From the NCBI RefSeq assembly GCF_001485435.1, contig NZ_BCMS01000001.1:1-47500 (forward strand): a stretch of DNA of 47,500 bases, written 5' to 3'. The notes under the pieces were generated by a model that did not search any database, was not told where the DNA came from, and worked only from the letters and a program-made list of their open reading frames with translations. The stretch comes from Deinococcus grandis. GTDB taxonomy: Bacteria; Deinococcota; Deinococci; Deinococcales; Deinococcaceae. Made by a program: the position numbers and the translations under genes. Below, one piece after another: positions 37,912-46,656 of the stretch. Each line of letters opens with the position of its first letter. The stretch's first letter is position 1.

Positions 37912-38372
37912 CGCTGCACCCGGACCTGAAGTTCCCGACCGCGCACGAACTGGATACCCTGAGCCCGGAGGAACTGGCGGGGCGCATGAACGCCCTGTCC
38001 GGCACGCTGGGCGCGCGGCTGGGCATCGAGTTCACGGCCGTGTCCCGCGACCGGGTCGTCGCGCGCATGCCGGTGGACGGCAACCGGCAGCCCGCGGGGC
38101 GGCTGCATGGCGGGGCGAACCTGGCGCTGGCGGAGGAACTGGCCAGTGTGGGCTCGTGGATGAACCTGGACCCGGCGCGGCAGGTGGCGGTGGGCGTGGA
38201 CCTGAGCGGCACGCACGTGCGCGGCGTGACGGACGGCTGGGTGACGGGCGAGGGGACGCTGGCGTACCGGGGCCGGACGGTGCTCGTCTGGAGTATCGAG
38301 ATTCGCGACGGGCGGGGCCGCGTGACGAGCATGGCGCGCTGCACCTGCAACGTGATCGCCACCGGCGCCTGA
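37908..38372 (+). CDS. PaaI-type hotdog-fold thioesterase
   Basis: The 154-residue protein belongs to the hotdog thioesterases that hydrolyse acyl-CoA, with substrate-site motif GRLHGGANLALAEELAS (about residue 65; HGG plus the acidic residue) and the strand pattern VGVDLSGTHVRG. The natural acyl-CoA is unknown. TAGCAT (37896-37901) stands 6 nt before the ATG at 37908, so it has its own leaderless promoter downstream of repeat copy 7. Confidence 0.9.
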   Translation: MTLHPDLKFPTAHELDTLSPEELAGRMNALSGTLGARLGIEFTAVSRDRVVARMPVDGNRQPAGRLHGGANLALAEELASVGSWMNLDPARQVAVGVDLSGTHVRGVTDGWVTGEGTLAYRGRTVLVWSIEIRDGRGRVTSMARCTCNVIATGA

Positions 38373-38375
38373 CAG

Positions 38376-38509
38376 CAGAATTCAGAGGGATTGAAGGTCT
38401 TTCTCAATCCCGATGAATCGAGCGGAGCGAGCACCTGAGAAGGACAGCGGTTGGAGGTGGAGTTGAGGGGCGTGCCTTTGGCCCCTCAATGAAACTGGAA
38501 ACCGCTGTG
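38376..38509 (-). repeat. structured intergenic repeat, copy 8 (reverse, most diverged)
   Basis: The design is kept: stem B with GGGATTGA/TCAATCCC arms, then the core word GAGCGGAGCGAGCA and GGTGGAGTT, then stem A TTGAGGGGC/GCCCCTCAA. Its loop and termini no longer match the others. It lies between convergent genes, next to a strong terminator hairpin. Confidence 0.65.
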
Positions 38510-38520
38510 AGCGCGCACGG

Positions 38521-38555
38521 GAAGGGCCCCCGGAGAGCAACGCCGGGGGCCCTTC
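38521..38555. terminator. bidirectional terminator hairpin
   Basis: GAAGGGCCCCCGG (38521-38533) and CCGGGGGCCCTTC (38543-38555) form a perfect 13-bp stem between the convergent thioesterase and csaB genes. Confidence 0.75.
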
Positions 38556-38568
38556 TCGTGTGTGGGGG

Positions 38569-39540
38569 TCAGCGGTTCAGGGCGCGGCTGAAGCTCTGCG
38601 CGGCGCGCAGGCGCATGTCCTCGATGGCCGTCCAGTCGGGCAGGCGGCGCGTGAGGACCTCGTCGGTCAGCTGCGCGGCGTCCAGGCGGGTGGGGTGGGC
38701 GGGGGCGCCCGCGTCGTCGCAGAAGCCCTGCACCTTGGGGTCGTACGCGACGCCGCTGAAGGGCGTGCTGCTGGCGGCGGCCAGGATCACGGCGTGCAGG
38801 CGCACCCCGATCACGTACCCGCTCTGCGCGATGGCGTCCAGGGCGACCTGCGGGTCGCGGGTGCTGAGCACCTCGTCCGCGCCGAGGCTGTGGGCGGCCT
38901 GATCGTCGTGGTCGGGCATGAAGCTCAGGGCGGTGACGTGGCGCTCCTCGGCGCGCAGGCGGCGCACGACGTCCTTCAGGGCCTCGGTGGCGTCGATCAC
39001 GTCGCCGCGTGGCGCGACGATCACGCGGCGGGGGTCGCGGGTCAGGCCGGGCGTGGGGGCCAGCAGCAGGGCGGGGTCACCGCCCAGTTCGGCGCGGATG
39101 CCCAGGGCTTCCAGCGTGTCGAGGCTGCCGCGGTCACGCACGATGACCGGCACGCCCCGCAGGGCGCGGGCGACGCGGCGGCCGCCCTCGGGGGTCAGGG
39201 GGCCGATGCTCTGGTTGAACACGACCACGCGGCGGCGCAGCAGTTTCGCCAGGCGGATGACACCCAGGTAGTACGTGAGGTTGCGGGCGCTGGTCCGGTC
39301 CTGCAGCAGCCCGCCCCCGCCGGACAGCACGACCTGCGAGCGCAGCAGCGCGCCGAGGAGTGCGGCGGGCTGCATGCGGGCCTCGCTGTCGCAGTCGTAG
39401 GTGCGGGCGGTGTCCTCGGGGGTGTTGGAGAGCAGCAGGGGCGCCGCGCCGTACTTGCGCAGTTCGCGGGTGATGGCCAGCGCGATGGCCTCGTCGCCGG
39501 TGTTGCCGAAGCCGTAGTAGCCGCTGACGGTGACCTTCAT
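38569..39540 (-). CDS. csaB: polysaccharide pyruvyl transferase CsaB
   Basis: CsaB transfers pyruvate ketal groups to a secondary cell-wall polysaccharide, which lets SLH-domain S-layer proteins bind. The 323-residue protein shows the family blocks SGYYGFGNTGDEAIALAI at the N terminus, VVLSGGGGLLQD, VVVFNQSIGPLTP, and the C-terminal GVRLHAVILAAASSTP region. Its ATG overlaps the stop codon of the upstream DUF5693 gene (ATGA), so the two are translationally coupled. Confidence 0.93.
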   Translation of the reverse strand: MKVTVSGYYGFGNTGDEAIALAITRELRKYGAAPLLLSNTPEDTARTYDCDSEARMQPAALLGALLRSQVVLSGGGGLLQDRTSARNLTYYLGVIRLAKLLRRRVVVFNQSIGPLTPEGGRRVARALRGVPVIVRDRGSLDTLEALGIRAELGGDPALLLAPTPGLTRDPRRVIVAPRGDVIDATEALKDVVRRLRAEERHVTALSFMPDHDDQAAHSLGADEVLSTRDPQVALDAIAQSGYVIGVRLHAVILAAASSTPFSGVAYDPKVQGFCDDAGAPAHPTRLDAAQLTDEVLTRRLPDWTAIEDMRLRAAQSFSRALNR

Positions 39541-41399
39541 GCCTGCACCTCGGCGGGGGCCTTGCCGTGCGTGCGCCACAGGTGCAGCGCGGCGCGCACG
39601 ACCTGAATGGCGATCAGACCGGCGATGAGTCCCACGCCCAGGCCCAGGAAGCAGCGCTGGGCGCTGATCAGCAGCGGCGTGTGGAAGTGGCTGAAGGTGT
39701 TCAGGATGCTGGACTGCCCGACGACGCCGCCCAGGATCAGCAGCGCGCCGAAGTACCCGGGGAGGACGCCGCTCAGGCCCACGAGGCCCAGGGGGTGCCC
39801 GGCCATCTCCTTGAAGCGGGGGCGGACCAGGGTGTCCTGCAGGTCCTGGCGGATCTTCGCCTCGGTGTCGCTGACGCTGGCGCCGGTGGCGTTGCCGCGG
39901 CGCAGGAACACCAGCGCGAACACCCCGGCGGCGATGACCATGATCAGGATGTCGCCCAGCTTGATCGGGGCGTTGTAGACGTCCTGGATGGTCTTGCGCA
40001 GGTCCTGGCGGGGCAGGAAGCTCGCGGCGACCAGCAGCAGCGGGAGCAGCAGGGTCAGGCCCACGCCGCGGAAGGGGTCCAGGCCCAGCACGCTGTCCTT
40101 CGTGGCGCCCAGCGCGGAGACGAACAGCACGCCGGTCAGGCTCAGGCCGGTGGCGACGAACCAGTCGCTGACGCGGGCGCGGCGCAGCACGAGGCCCAGC
40201 GCGGGAAAGGTCACGGCGGCGATCAGGGCCACCCCGGCGTAGGGGTCGAACCTGTTCATGACCAGGGCCAGGGCGCCGCTCGCGGCGGCGATCAGCAGGC
40301 CCAGGCGCACCAGGGGGTAGCTCAGGCCCAGCAGCAGCAGCGCCGCGACGGGCCCGATCAGGCTCAGGGTGCGCAGCAGGGTGTTCTCGCGGAAGGGTTC
40401 GATGACGGGCTGCGTGACCGTCACGCCGGATTTCCTGAGCAGGTCGCTCGTGCGGCTCAGCAGGTCGCTGGTCTCGTTGATCGTCGGGTAGGGGCGGACA
40501 TACAGCAGGCGCATGCTGCGTTCACGCGCGGCGAGGTTGTACTTGCTGGCCAGCGTGATGGGGTCCAGCCGCTGCTGCCAGGCGGGGTTCACGCTGAAGG
40601 TGCGCACCGCGCCGTGCGTGGCGATCAGGGTGTCCAGGCCGCGCTGCGGGGTGGCCTCGATCAGGGCGGGCACGCGGTCGCCCAGGCGCTCGTTGATCTT
40701 CGCCAGGAGTTCGGGGGTGCGCGCGCCGATGACTTCCTCGCCGTTGAAGATCACGAAGGGCACGTCGGGCCAGTCCGCGCCGGGCTCGCGCACGGCGTCG
40801 TCCGCGTAGGGGCGGTACACGAGCATGAAGCCGCGCGCCTTCAGGGTCCCGATCAGGGCCTCGTCCGGCCCGACCGGCAGGAAGGTGGGGTCGGTGGGCC
40901 ACTCGGTCCAGGTCTGCCCGTCCACCTGCACGGTGCGGGTGGGGATGGTGTAGCGCGCCGGGAGGGCCTCGGCCACGCCGGGTTTCAGGGAGCGCAGGTA
41001 GAAGTTGCGGGGACTGACGGCGGCGTCGCCGGTCTCGGCGCGCAGGTCGGCGCCGCTTTTCAGGTACACCTCGCCGCGCTGCGCGAGGTTCCCGATGACG
41101 TCCTCGTAGATGCCGACGCCGTTGATCCCCTGGCGCTGGTACTCGGCCAGGAGGTCCAGCGGGTCACGGCCGAAGCGGCGGGCCTGCGTGACGACCGCCG
41201 GGTAGTCCATGACGAGCGCGGCCGTCTTCTGCGCCTGCTCGTGCTGGACGCGCTGAACGGCGAGGATCAGCGCGGGAATGGCGCTCAGGAGGATCAGGCC
41301 CAGCAGCAGCGGCGTCAGGCGGTGCCGGGAGGCGGGCGGGACGGTCAGGCCCGGCCCGGTGGGCGGGGCAGGCGGGGTGGGGTGGGCGGGCTGGGTCAC
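39537..41399 (-). CDS. DUF5693 family multi-pass membrane protein
   Basis: The 620-residue protein has one N-terminal membrane anchor (about residues 25-45), a large extracytoplasmic domain of about 280 residues, and eight or more C-terminal membrane helices. LDLLAEYQRQGINGVGIYED is typical of DUF5693, a family often next to csaB. The start is taken as GTG at 41399, not the ATG nine bases earlier, because TAGGAT (41407-41412, minus strand) ends exactly 7 nt before the GTG and overlaps that ATG. Coupling with csaB suggests a role in exporting or modifying the cell-wall polysaccharide. Confidence 0.85.
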   Translation of the reverse strand: MTQPAHPTPPAPPTGPGLTVPPASRHRLTPLLLGLILLSAIPALILAVQRVQHEQAQKTAALVMDYPAVVTQARRFGRDPLDLLAEYQRQGINGVGIYEDVIGNLAQRGEVYLKSGADLRAETGDAAVSPRNFYLRSLKPGVAEALPARYTIPTRTVQVDGQTWTEWPTDPTFLPVGPDEALIGTLKARGFMLVYRPYADDAVREPGADWPDVPFVIFNGEEVIGARTPELLAKINERLGDRVPALIEATPQRGLDTLIATHGAVRTFSVNPAWQQRLDPITLASKYNLAARERSMRLLYVRPYPTINETSDLLSRTSDLLRKSGVTVTQPVIEPFRENTLLRTLSLIGPVAALLLLGLSYPLVRLGLLIAAASGALALVMNRFDPYAGVALIAAVTFPALGLVLRRARVSDWFVATGLSLTGVLFVSALGATKDSVLGLDPFRGVGLTLLLPLLLVAASFLPRQDLRKTIQDVYNAPIKLGDILIMVIAAGVFALVFLRRGNATGASVSDTEAKIRQDLQDTLVRPRFKEMAGHPLGLVGLSGVLPGYFGALLILGGVVGQSSILNTFSHFHTPLLISAQRCFLGLGVGLIAGLIAIQVVRAALHLWRTHGKAPAEVQA

Positions 41400-41490
41400 A
41401 GGGCACATCCTAAGGTCAGGGTCTGGTCGCGCGGGCGCGGCTGCCGCTCAGCGTGACGCGCGGCCGGGGTGGGCGTCATCCCCCGAAAGT

Positions 41491-41522
41491 GCGCCCCGCC
41501 GCTGGCGGGCAGCGGGGGGCGC
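41491..41522 (-). terminator. terminator of the udk transcript
   Basis: On the minus strand GCGCCCC and GGGGCGC close a GC-rich hairpin with AGCGG/CCGCT-type inner pairs, followed by ACTTTCGG. It lies just past the udk stop codon. Confidence 0.65.
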
Positions 41523-41534
41523 AGGAGGGGCGGG

Positions 41535-42149
41535 TCAGATGGTGGTGCGGATGCGCGCGGCGAGCATGTCCAGCGCGGGTTCGTTCATGCCGCCGTGCGG
41601 GATGATCACGTCCGCGTAGCGTTTGGTGGGTTCCACGAAGCTCAGGTGCATGGGGCGCACGTACTCCAGGTACTGCTCGATGACGCTCTCGGGCGTGCGG
41701 CCGCGTTCCTGCGTGTCGCGCAGCAGGCGGCGGATGAAGCGCACGTCCGCGTCGGCGTCCACGAAGACCTTCAGGTGCATCCGCTCGCGCAGCGCCTCGT
41801 CGTACAGCGCGAAGAAGCCCTCCAGGACCACGACCGGGGCGGGCAGCACGGTGGTGGTGTGCGGGGCGCGGGTGTGGCGCGTGAAGTCGTACTCGGGCAT
41901 GTCGATGGGCACGCCCGAGAGCAGCGCGTCGATGTGCTCCCGCAGCAGCGTCCAGTCGAACGCGGCCGGGTGGTCGTAGTTCGTCTTCAGGCGAGCCTCG
42001 AAGGGGATGTCGTCCTGGTTGCGGTAGTAGTTGTCCTGGTTCAGGACCGCCACGCCGCCCTGCCCGACGGTGTCCACGACGCGGCGGGTGACGGTGGTCT
42101 TGCCGCTGCCGGAGCCGCCGGCCACGCCGATCACGAAGGGAAGACTCAT
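41535..42149 (-). CDS. udk: uridine kinase
   Basis: Udk phosphorylates uridine and cytidine in pyrimidine salvage. The 204-residue protein has the P-loop GGSGSGKTT (about residues 11-19), the DNYYRNQDD nucleoside-binding block, YDHPAAFDW, and VVLEGFFAL as Walker B. Its ATG overlaps the stop codon of the upstream dehydrogenase-like gene (ATGA), so both are on one transcript. Confidence 0.95.
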   Translation of the reverse strand: MSLPFVIGVAGGSGSGKTTVTRRVVDTVGQGGVAVLNQDNYYRNQDDIPFEARLKTNYDHPAAFDWTLLREHIDALLSGVPIDMPEYDFTRHTRAPHTTTVLPAPVVVLEGFFALYDEALRERMHLKVFVDADADVRFIRRLLRDTQERGRTPESVIEQYLEYVRPMHLSFVEPTKRYADVIIPHGGMNEPALDMLAARIRTTI

Positions 42150-43195
42150 GCCTGCCTCCAGGTGCCGGCCCCGCCGAGGCTGCCGATCAGGGCGATGCGC
42201 CGCTCGGCCATCTTCCGCGCGACGACGTGGGGGGCCTTGCCGTACTGCTCGGCGGCGGCCGTGATGCGCCCGACGGTCTGGTAGACGCGTTCGGCCGCCT
42301 GGTTCATGTCGAGGTCGGTCGCGGCGGCGATCAGGCCCGCCGAGTTGATCGCGAAGTCCGGCATGTACACGATGCCCGCTTCCTTCACGGCGTCCTCGCC
42401 GCGGCGGGTCAGGGGGTGGTGTTCGCCGCCCGCGATCAGGCGGCACTGCAGGCGGGGGACGTCCACGCTGCGGATCGAGTGCCCGTACCCGCACGGGGCG
42501 AGGATGTCGCAGGGCACGTCGAGGATCTGGTCGCAGCCCACGACGGTCACCCCGTCGAGGTCCTCGGCGAGCGCCTCGGCGCGTTCCGGGCGGTCGTCGG
42601 CGACCGTCAGGCGGGCGCCCTCGCGGTGCAGGTGCGCGGCCAGGGCGCGCCCCACGGCGCCGACGCCCAGGATGGCGACGCGCACGCCACGCATGCTTTC
42701 GCTGCCCAGCGCGAAGCGCGCGGCGGCCTTCATGCCGCGGTACACGCCGTACCCGGTGACGGCGCTGGTGTCGGTGTGCATGCCCAGCGTGGAGCGGGTC
42801 TCCTGCGCCACGAAGGCGATGTCGGCGGGGCTCACGCCGATGTCCTCGGTGAGGACCACGCGGGCCTCCATGGGCCGCACCTGCCGCCCCAGCGCGCGGA
42901 ACAGCGCCTCTCTGGCGTGCGGGTCGTCCATGCCACACTCGGGGGTCATCAGGACGCAGGCGCCCCCGCCGTAGTTCAGGCCGGCCAGCGCGGCTTTCAG
43001 GGTCAGGCTCTCGGACAGGGCCAGCGCGCCGCGGATGGCGAGTTCCTCGTCCTGTTCGCGCAGGCGCACGCCGGCAATGGCGGGGCCCAGCACGGTGGAA
43101 TGCACGGCCAGGGCGGCGCGCAGGCCGCTGGGCGCGTGATGAAGCAGCGTCAGGGCCTCGTGGCCGCGCGACTGCATCTCCTCAAGTATCTGCAT
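42146..43195 (-). CDS. leucine-dehydrogenase-family protein lacking the catalytic lysine
   Basis: The 349-residue protein aligns with Leu/Phe/Val dehydrogenases. Lys67 in LTLKAALAGLN matches the substrate-carboxylate lysine, TEDIGVSP and TGYGVYRGMKAAA are conserved, the NAD motif is VAILGVGAVGRAL, and FAINSAGLI closes the domain. At the catalytic position, where active enzymes read GGGK, it reads GGGAC (Ala79). Oxidative deamination is therefore doubtful. A GGAG Shine-Dalgarno stands 4-5 nt before the ATG at 43195, and a TACGCT box at 43278-43283 would give a leader of about 75 nt that contains a GGCGCCCG hairpin. It is coupled to udk. Confidence 0.85.
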   Translation of the reverse strand: MQILEEMQSRGHEALTLLHHAPSGLRAALAVHSTVLGPAIAGVRLREQDEELAIRGALALSESLTLKAALAGLNYGGGACVLMTPECGMDDPHAREALFRALGRQVRPMEARVVLTEDIGVSPADIAFVAQETRSTLGMHTDTSAVTGYGVYRGMKAAARFALGSESMRGVRVAILGVGAVGRALAAHLHREGARLTVADDRPERAEALAEDLDGVTVVGCDQILDVPCDILAPCGYGHSIRSVDVPRLQCRLIAGGEHHPLTRRGEDAVKEAGIVYMPDFAINSAGLIAAATDLDMNQAAERVYQTVGRITAAAEQYGKAPHVVARKMAERRIALIGSLGGAGTWRQA

Positions 43196-43463
43196 ATCAC
43201 TCCTGTTGTGGCGCCCGGGGCGGCGGGCGCCTCCTGTGCGCCTCCCTGCTCCCGGGCGCGGGTCGCCCCGCAGCGTAGCACCCGCCGCGCGGGGCAGGTG
43301 CCCCCCCTGAAAGAACGCTGTCAGACGCGCCGCGGCAGGCTGAAGCATGCCTGCATGCGCGTGGTTGCGTTCGCATGCCTCCTGCCGGGCCCGGCAGTGG
43401 GGAAAAACCCGCGTCACACCATCAGGAAGTCGCTTACAATGTGGCGCACAAAGGGGGAAATGA
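43196..43463. promoter_or_regulatory. divergent promoter region of the dehydrogenase-like and pseudo-E2 genes
   Basis: Leftward, TACGCT (43278-43283) is a candidate -10, and GGCGCCCG/CGGGCGCC (43210-43231) forms a hairpin just before the dehydrogenase Shine-Dalgarno. Rightward, TACAAT (43435-43440) is a candidate -10 for the pseudo-E2 gene. Three GCATGC words lie at 43345, 43353 and 43373. No small gene is seen. Confidence 0.5.
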
Positions 43464-45212
43464 ATGGATCGGATTGCTCCGCTCGCCAAGATTCTGGCAG
43501 AAGCGAACGGGATTGACTGGCAGAAAATGCAGGGTTCGGGCGCCGGGGGTCAGATTGTCGAACAGGACATCCTGAACTACCTGTCGCGCGTCATGAGCGG
43601 TGAGGAAGATCCGCCCGACACGCCCGTCGATCTGCCCCCGCCCGACTGGAACGGCGAGGAAGTCCCCACGGCCGACATGCTGGGCCGCGCGGGCATGAGC
43701 GCGGACATGCTCAGCCGCGCCGGGGTGGACACCGACCTGACCGCGTTCGTGGAGCAGACCCGCGCGGCGGCGCCCGCCCAGGCCGAAGTGAGCAGCAGCG
43801 AGAGCCCCAGCAGCGAGAGTCTCGAGGAGGACGCGCTGGAGTTCGAACTGGAGGACGAGGAACCCGCCCACGTGGCCCCCGTCCACACGCCCGAGGTGGC
43901 CGCGCCTGCCTTCAGCATGCCCGCCCCCGAGGTGACGCCCGCCCCGAGCTTCGAGGCGCCCGCGCCCCTCATGGCCGAGATGCCCGAGCCCGAACCGGTC
44001 GAGCCAGAGCCCGTTGCGGCGGCCGAACAGCCGGTCGCGGCGTCGGTCCAGCCCGAGATGCCGGCCGCGGCGGTGGCCGCTCCGGCGGCGGCCGGTGGCC
44101 TGGCCGCCGGTCTGGGCAGCCTGCTCTCGCGCCTGTACCAGAAGCCGGCCGACGCGCCCGCCCCGGCGCCCGAGCCCGAGCCCACCCCCACCCCGGCCAC
44201 TCCTGCCCCGGTCAACCAGGCGCCCGCCACGCCCGACATGCCCGAGGTGGAGGCGCCCGCCGCCGCCTGGACGGATGGCCGTCAGGCTGCCGACGCGGCC
44301 TGGGCGCAGCCGGCCGACGAGGCCACTGAACCCGCCCTGCCCACCGGGACGCCCGCCGAAGCGCCGGTCGCCGAGCCCGAACCGGTCGCCGCGCAGGCCC
44401 AGGAGAGCGCAGAGGAGCGCGCCGAGGACACGAGCGCTGAAGATACGAGCACTGAAGATACGGGCACGGACGATATGGGCACCGGGACGCCGGACGTGGC
44501 GGCCGCAGCTGTCGAGGCCGAACCGGAAGCGGCTGAACCCCTCACCGCTGACCCCGTTGCCGCGGAACTCCCTGCCGCCGAACCGGTCTCTGCCGAACCC
44601 GTTGCATCCGAACCTGTTGTGGCCGAACCCGAGCCGGTCGCGGCCCAGGCGGACGTCACGGCACCGCAGGACACGCAGCCCGAGGTCGAGACGCCTGCCG
44701 TCAGCGAGCCCGAGGTCGCTCCTGTGGCCGCGGTAGCGGCGCCCGCAGCGGCGATGCCGTCAAACGGCGTGTGGTTCGGCGCGTACCTGCGCCGCGACGC
44801 GGACGTGGCGGCCCTGCATGACCTGCGTGGTCAGGTGACGGCGGCGCTCTCGCGTGACCTGCCGCTGGCGCTGCTGGTGGCGCGCGCGGCGCAGCGTCAC
44901 GCGGACACCCTGGGGCTGGGCAGCGTGGCGGTCCACGCCGACGGCGGCGCCCTGGCCGCGGGCAGTGGCAGCCTGCGCGACGCGCTGGACGCCGGGGCGT
45001 TCACCGGCACGCCGGACCTGCTGGTGGTGGACGCCGGGGCGATGGATCTGGACGACCTGCACTTCCCGCACACGACGACGCTCAGCGTGGGTCGCGTGCA
45101 GGAGGGCCGCGCGGCCCTGACGCTGAACGGCGACGTGGACGCGGCGCGCGCGGCGCAGTTCCTGGCGCAGGTGGCCGGGACGCTGGAACAGCCGATCCTG
45201 CTGGTGCTGTAA
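43464..45212 (+). CDS. pseudo-E2 protein: E3-binding domain plus degenerate acyltransferase core
   Basis: The 582-residue protein begins with a peripheral subunit-binding domain (about residues 3-42, IAPLAKILAEANGIDWQKMQ and GGQIVEQDILNYL), as in dihydrolipoamide acyltransferases. About 390 residues of Pro/Ala/Glu/Val-rich low-complexity linker follow. The last 150 residues resemble the E2 catalytic core (FPHTTTLSVGRVQEG, then RAAQFLAQVAGTLEQPILLV), but the DHRxxDG catalytic motif is reduced to GDVDAAR with no histidine. There is no lipoyl domain. It may scaffold a 2-oxoacid dehydrogenase or its E3; no enzymatic role is likely. A GGGGG Shine-Dalgarno precedes the ATG by 6 nt and TACAAT lies at 43435-43440. 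Confidence 0.82.
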   Translation: MDRIAPLAKILAEANGIDWQKMQGSGAGGQIVEQDILNYLSRVMSGEEDPPDTPVDLPPPDWNGEEVPTADMLGRAGMSADMLSRAGVDTDLTAFVEQTRAAAPAQAEVSSSESPSSESLEEDALEFELEDEEPAHVAPVHTPEVAAPAFSMPAPEVTPAPSFEAPAPLMAEMPEPEPVEPEPVAAAEQPVAASVQPEMPAAAVAAPAAAGGLAAGLGSLLSRLYQKPADAPAPAPEPEPTPTPATPAPVNQAPATPDMPEVEAPAAAWTDGRQAADAAWAQPADEATEPALPTGTPAEAPVAEPEPVAAQAQESAEERAEDTSAEDTSTEDTGTDDMGTGTPDVAAAAVEAEPEAAEPLTADPVAAELPAAEPVSAEPVASEPVVAEPEPVAAQADVTAPQDTQPEVETPAVSEPEVAPVAAVAAPAAAMPSNGVWFGAYLRRDADVAALHDLRGQVTAALSRDLPLALLVARAAQRHADTLGLGSVAVHADGGALAAGSGSLRDALDAGAFTGTPDLLVVDAGAMDLDDLHFPHTTTLSVGRVQEGRAALTLNGDVDAARAAQFLAQVAGTLEQPILLVL

Positions 45213-45225
45213 CCCTCGCGCTGTC

Positions 45226-45264
45226 GGCCGCGCCCCTCCCACCACGGGAAGGGGCGCGGCCTTT
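45226..45264 (+). terminator. terminator of the pseudo-E2 gene
   Basis: GGCCGCGCCCCT (45226-45237) pairs with AGGGGCGCGGCC (45250-45261), followed by TTTCTGTTG. Confidence 0.85.
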
Positions 45265-45304
45265 CTGTTGTGCCGCAGCGGGCGCGCGGCGCACAATGGC
45301 GGGC

Positions 45305-45598
45305 ATGGTGACAGCGATCGTGATGGTGCAGGCCGAGCGGCAGCGCGTGCAGGAGACGGCCGAGGCGCTGGCGGGCGTCCCGAGTGTCCGCGAGGTGTAC
45401 TCGGTGACGGGCGAGTGGGACATCGTGGCGATCCTGAAACTGACGCGCTACGAGGATCTGGACGACGTGGTGACCGGGCACCTGCGCAAGGTCGAGGGCA
45501 TCACGCGCACGCAGACGATGCTGGCGTTCCGCACGTACAACGACTCGCTGCTGGACCAGGGGTTCGGGGTGGGGCTGGACGAGTCGCAGCAGCGCTGA
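45305..45598 (+). CDS. stand-alone Lrp/AsnC ligand-binding (RAM) domain protein
   Basis: The 97-residue protein is a bare RAM domain: VTAIVMVQAERQRVQETAEAL, then VREVYSVTGEWDIVAILKL and HLRKVEGITRTQTMLAFRTY. It has no helix-turn-helix, unlike full-length Lrp regulators. Such proteins form beta-sandwich dimers that bind amino acids or related molecules. CACAAT (45292-45297) stands 7 nt before the ATG at 45305. A terminator follows at 45633. Confidence 0.88.
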   Translation: MVTAIVMVQAERQRVQETAEALAGVPSVREVYSVTGEWDIVAILKLTRYEDLDDVVTGHLRKVEGITRTQTMLAFRTYNDSLLDQGFGVGLDESQQR

Positions 45599-45632
45599 GG
45601 GGCGCCCCCGGGCTGGTTTAAGAAACCTTTAC

Positions 45633-45656
45633 GCCCTGCCGGTGCGGGGCGGTTTT
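45633..45656 (+). terminator. terminator of the RAM-domain gene
   Basis: GCCCTGC (45633-45639) pairs with GCGGGGC (45644-45650), one G-T pair included, followed by GGTTTT. Confidence 0.75.
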
Positions 45657-45704
45657 GTGACCTGCCCCACCGGGGGGCCAGGGGCGGGCGGGTACGTTGC
45701 ACCC

Positions 45705-46634
<930 letters not shown>

Positions 46635-46656
46635 TGCGGCCGCCGCGCTGGGCCCG

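Noticed and set aside
44430..44470. Short tandem repeats (GAAGATACGAGC-like)
   Set aside because: They lie in frame in the low-complexity linker of the pseudo-E2 protein and encode repeated Thr/Glu/Asp residues.
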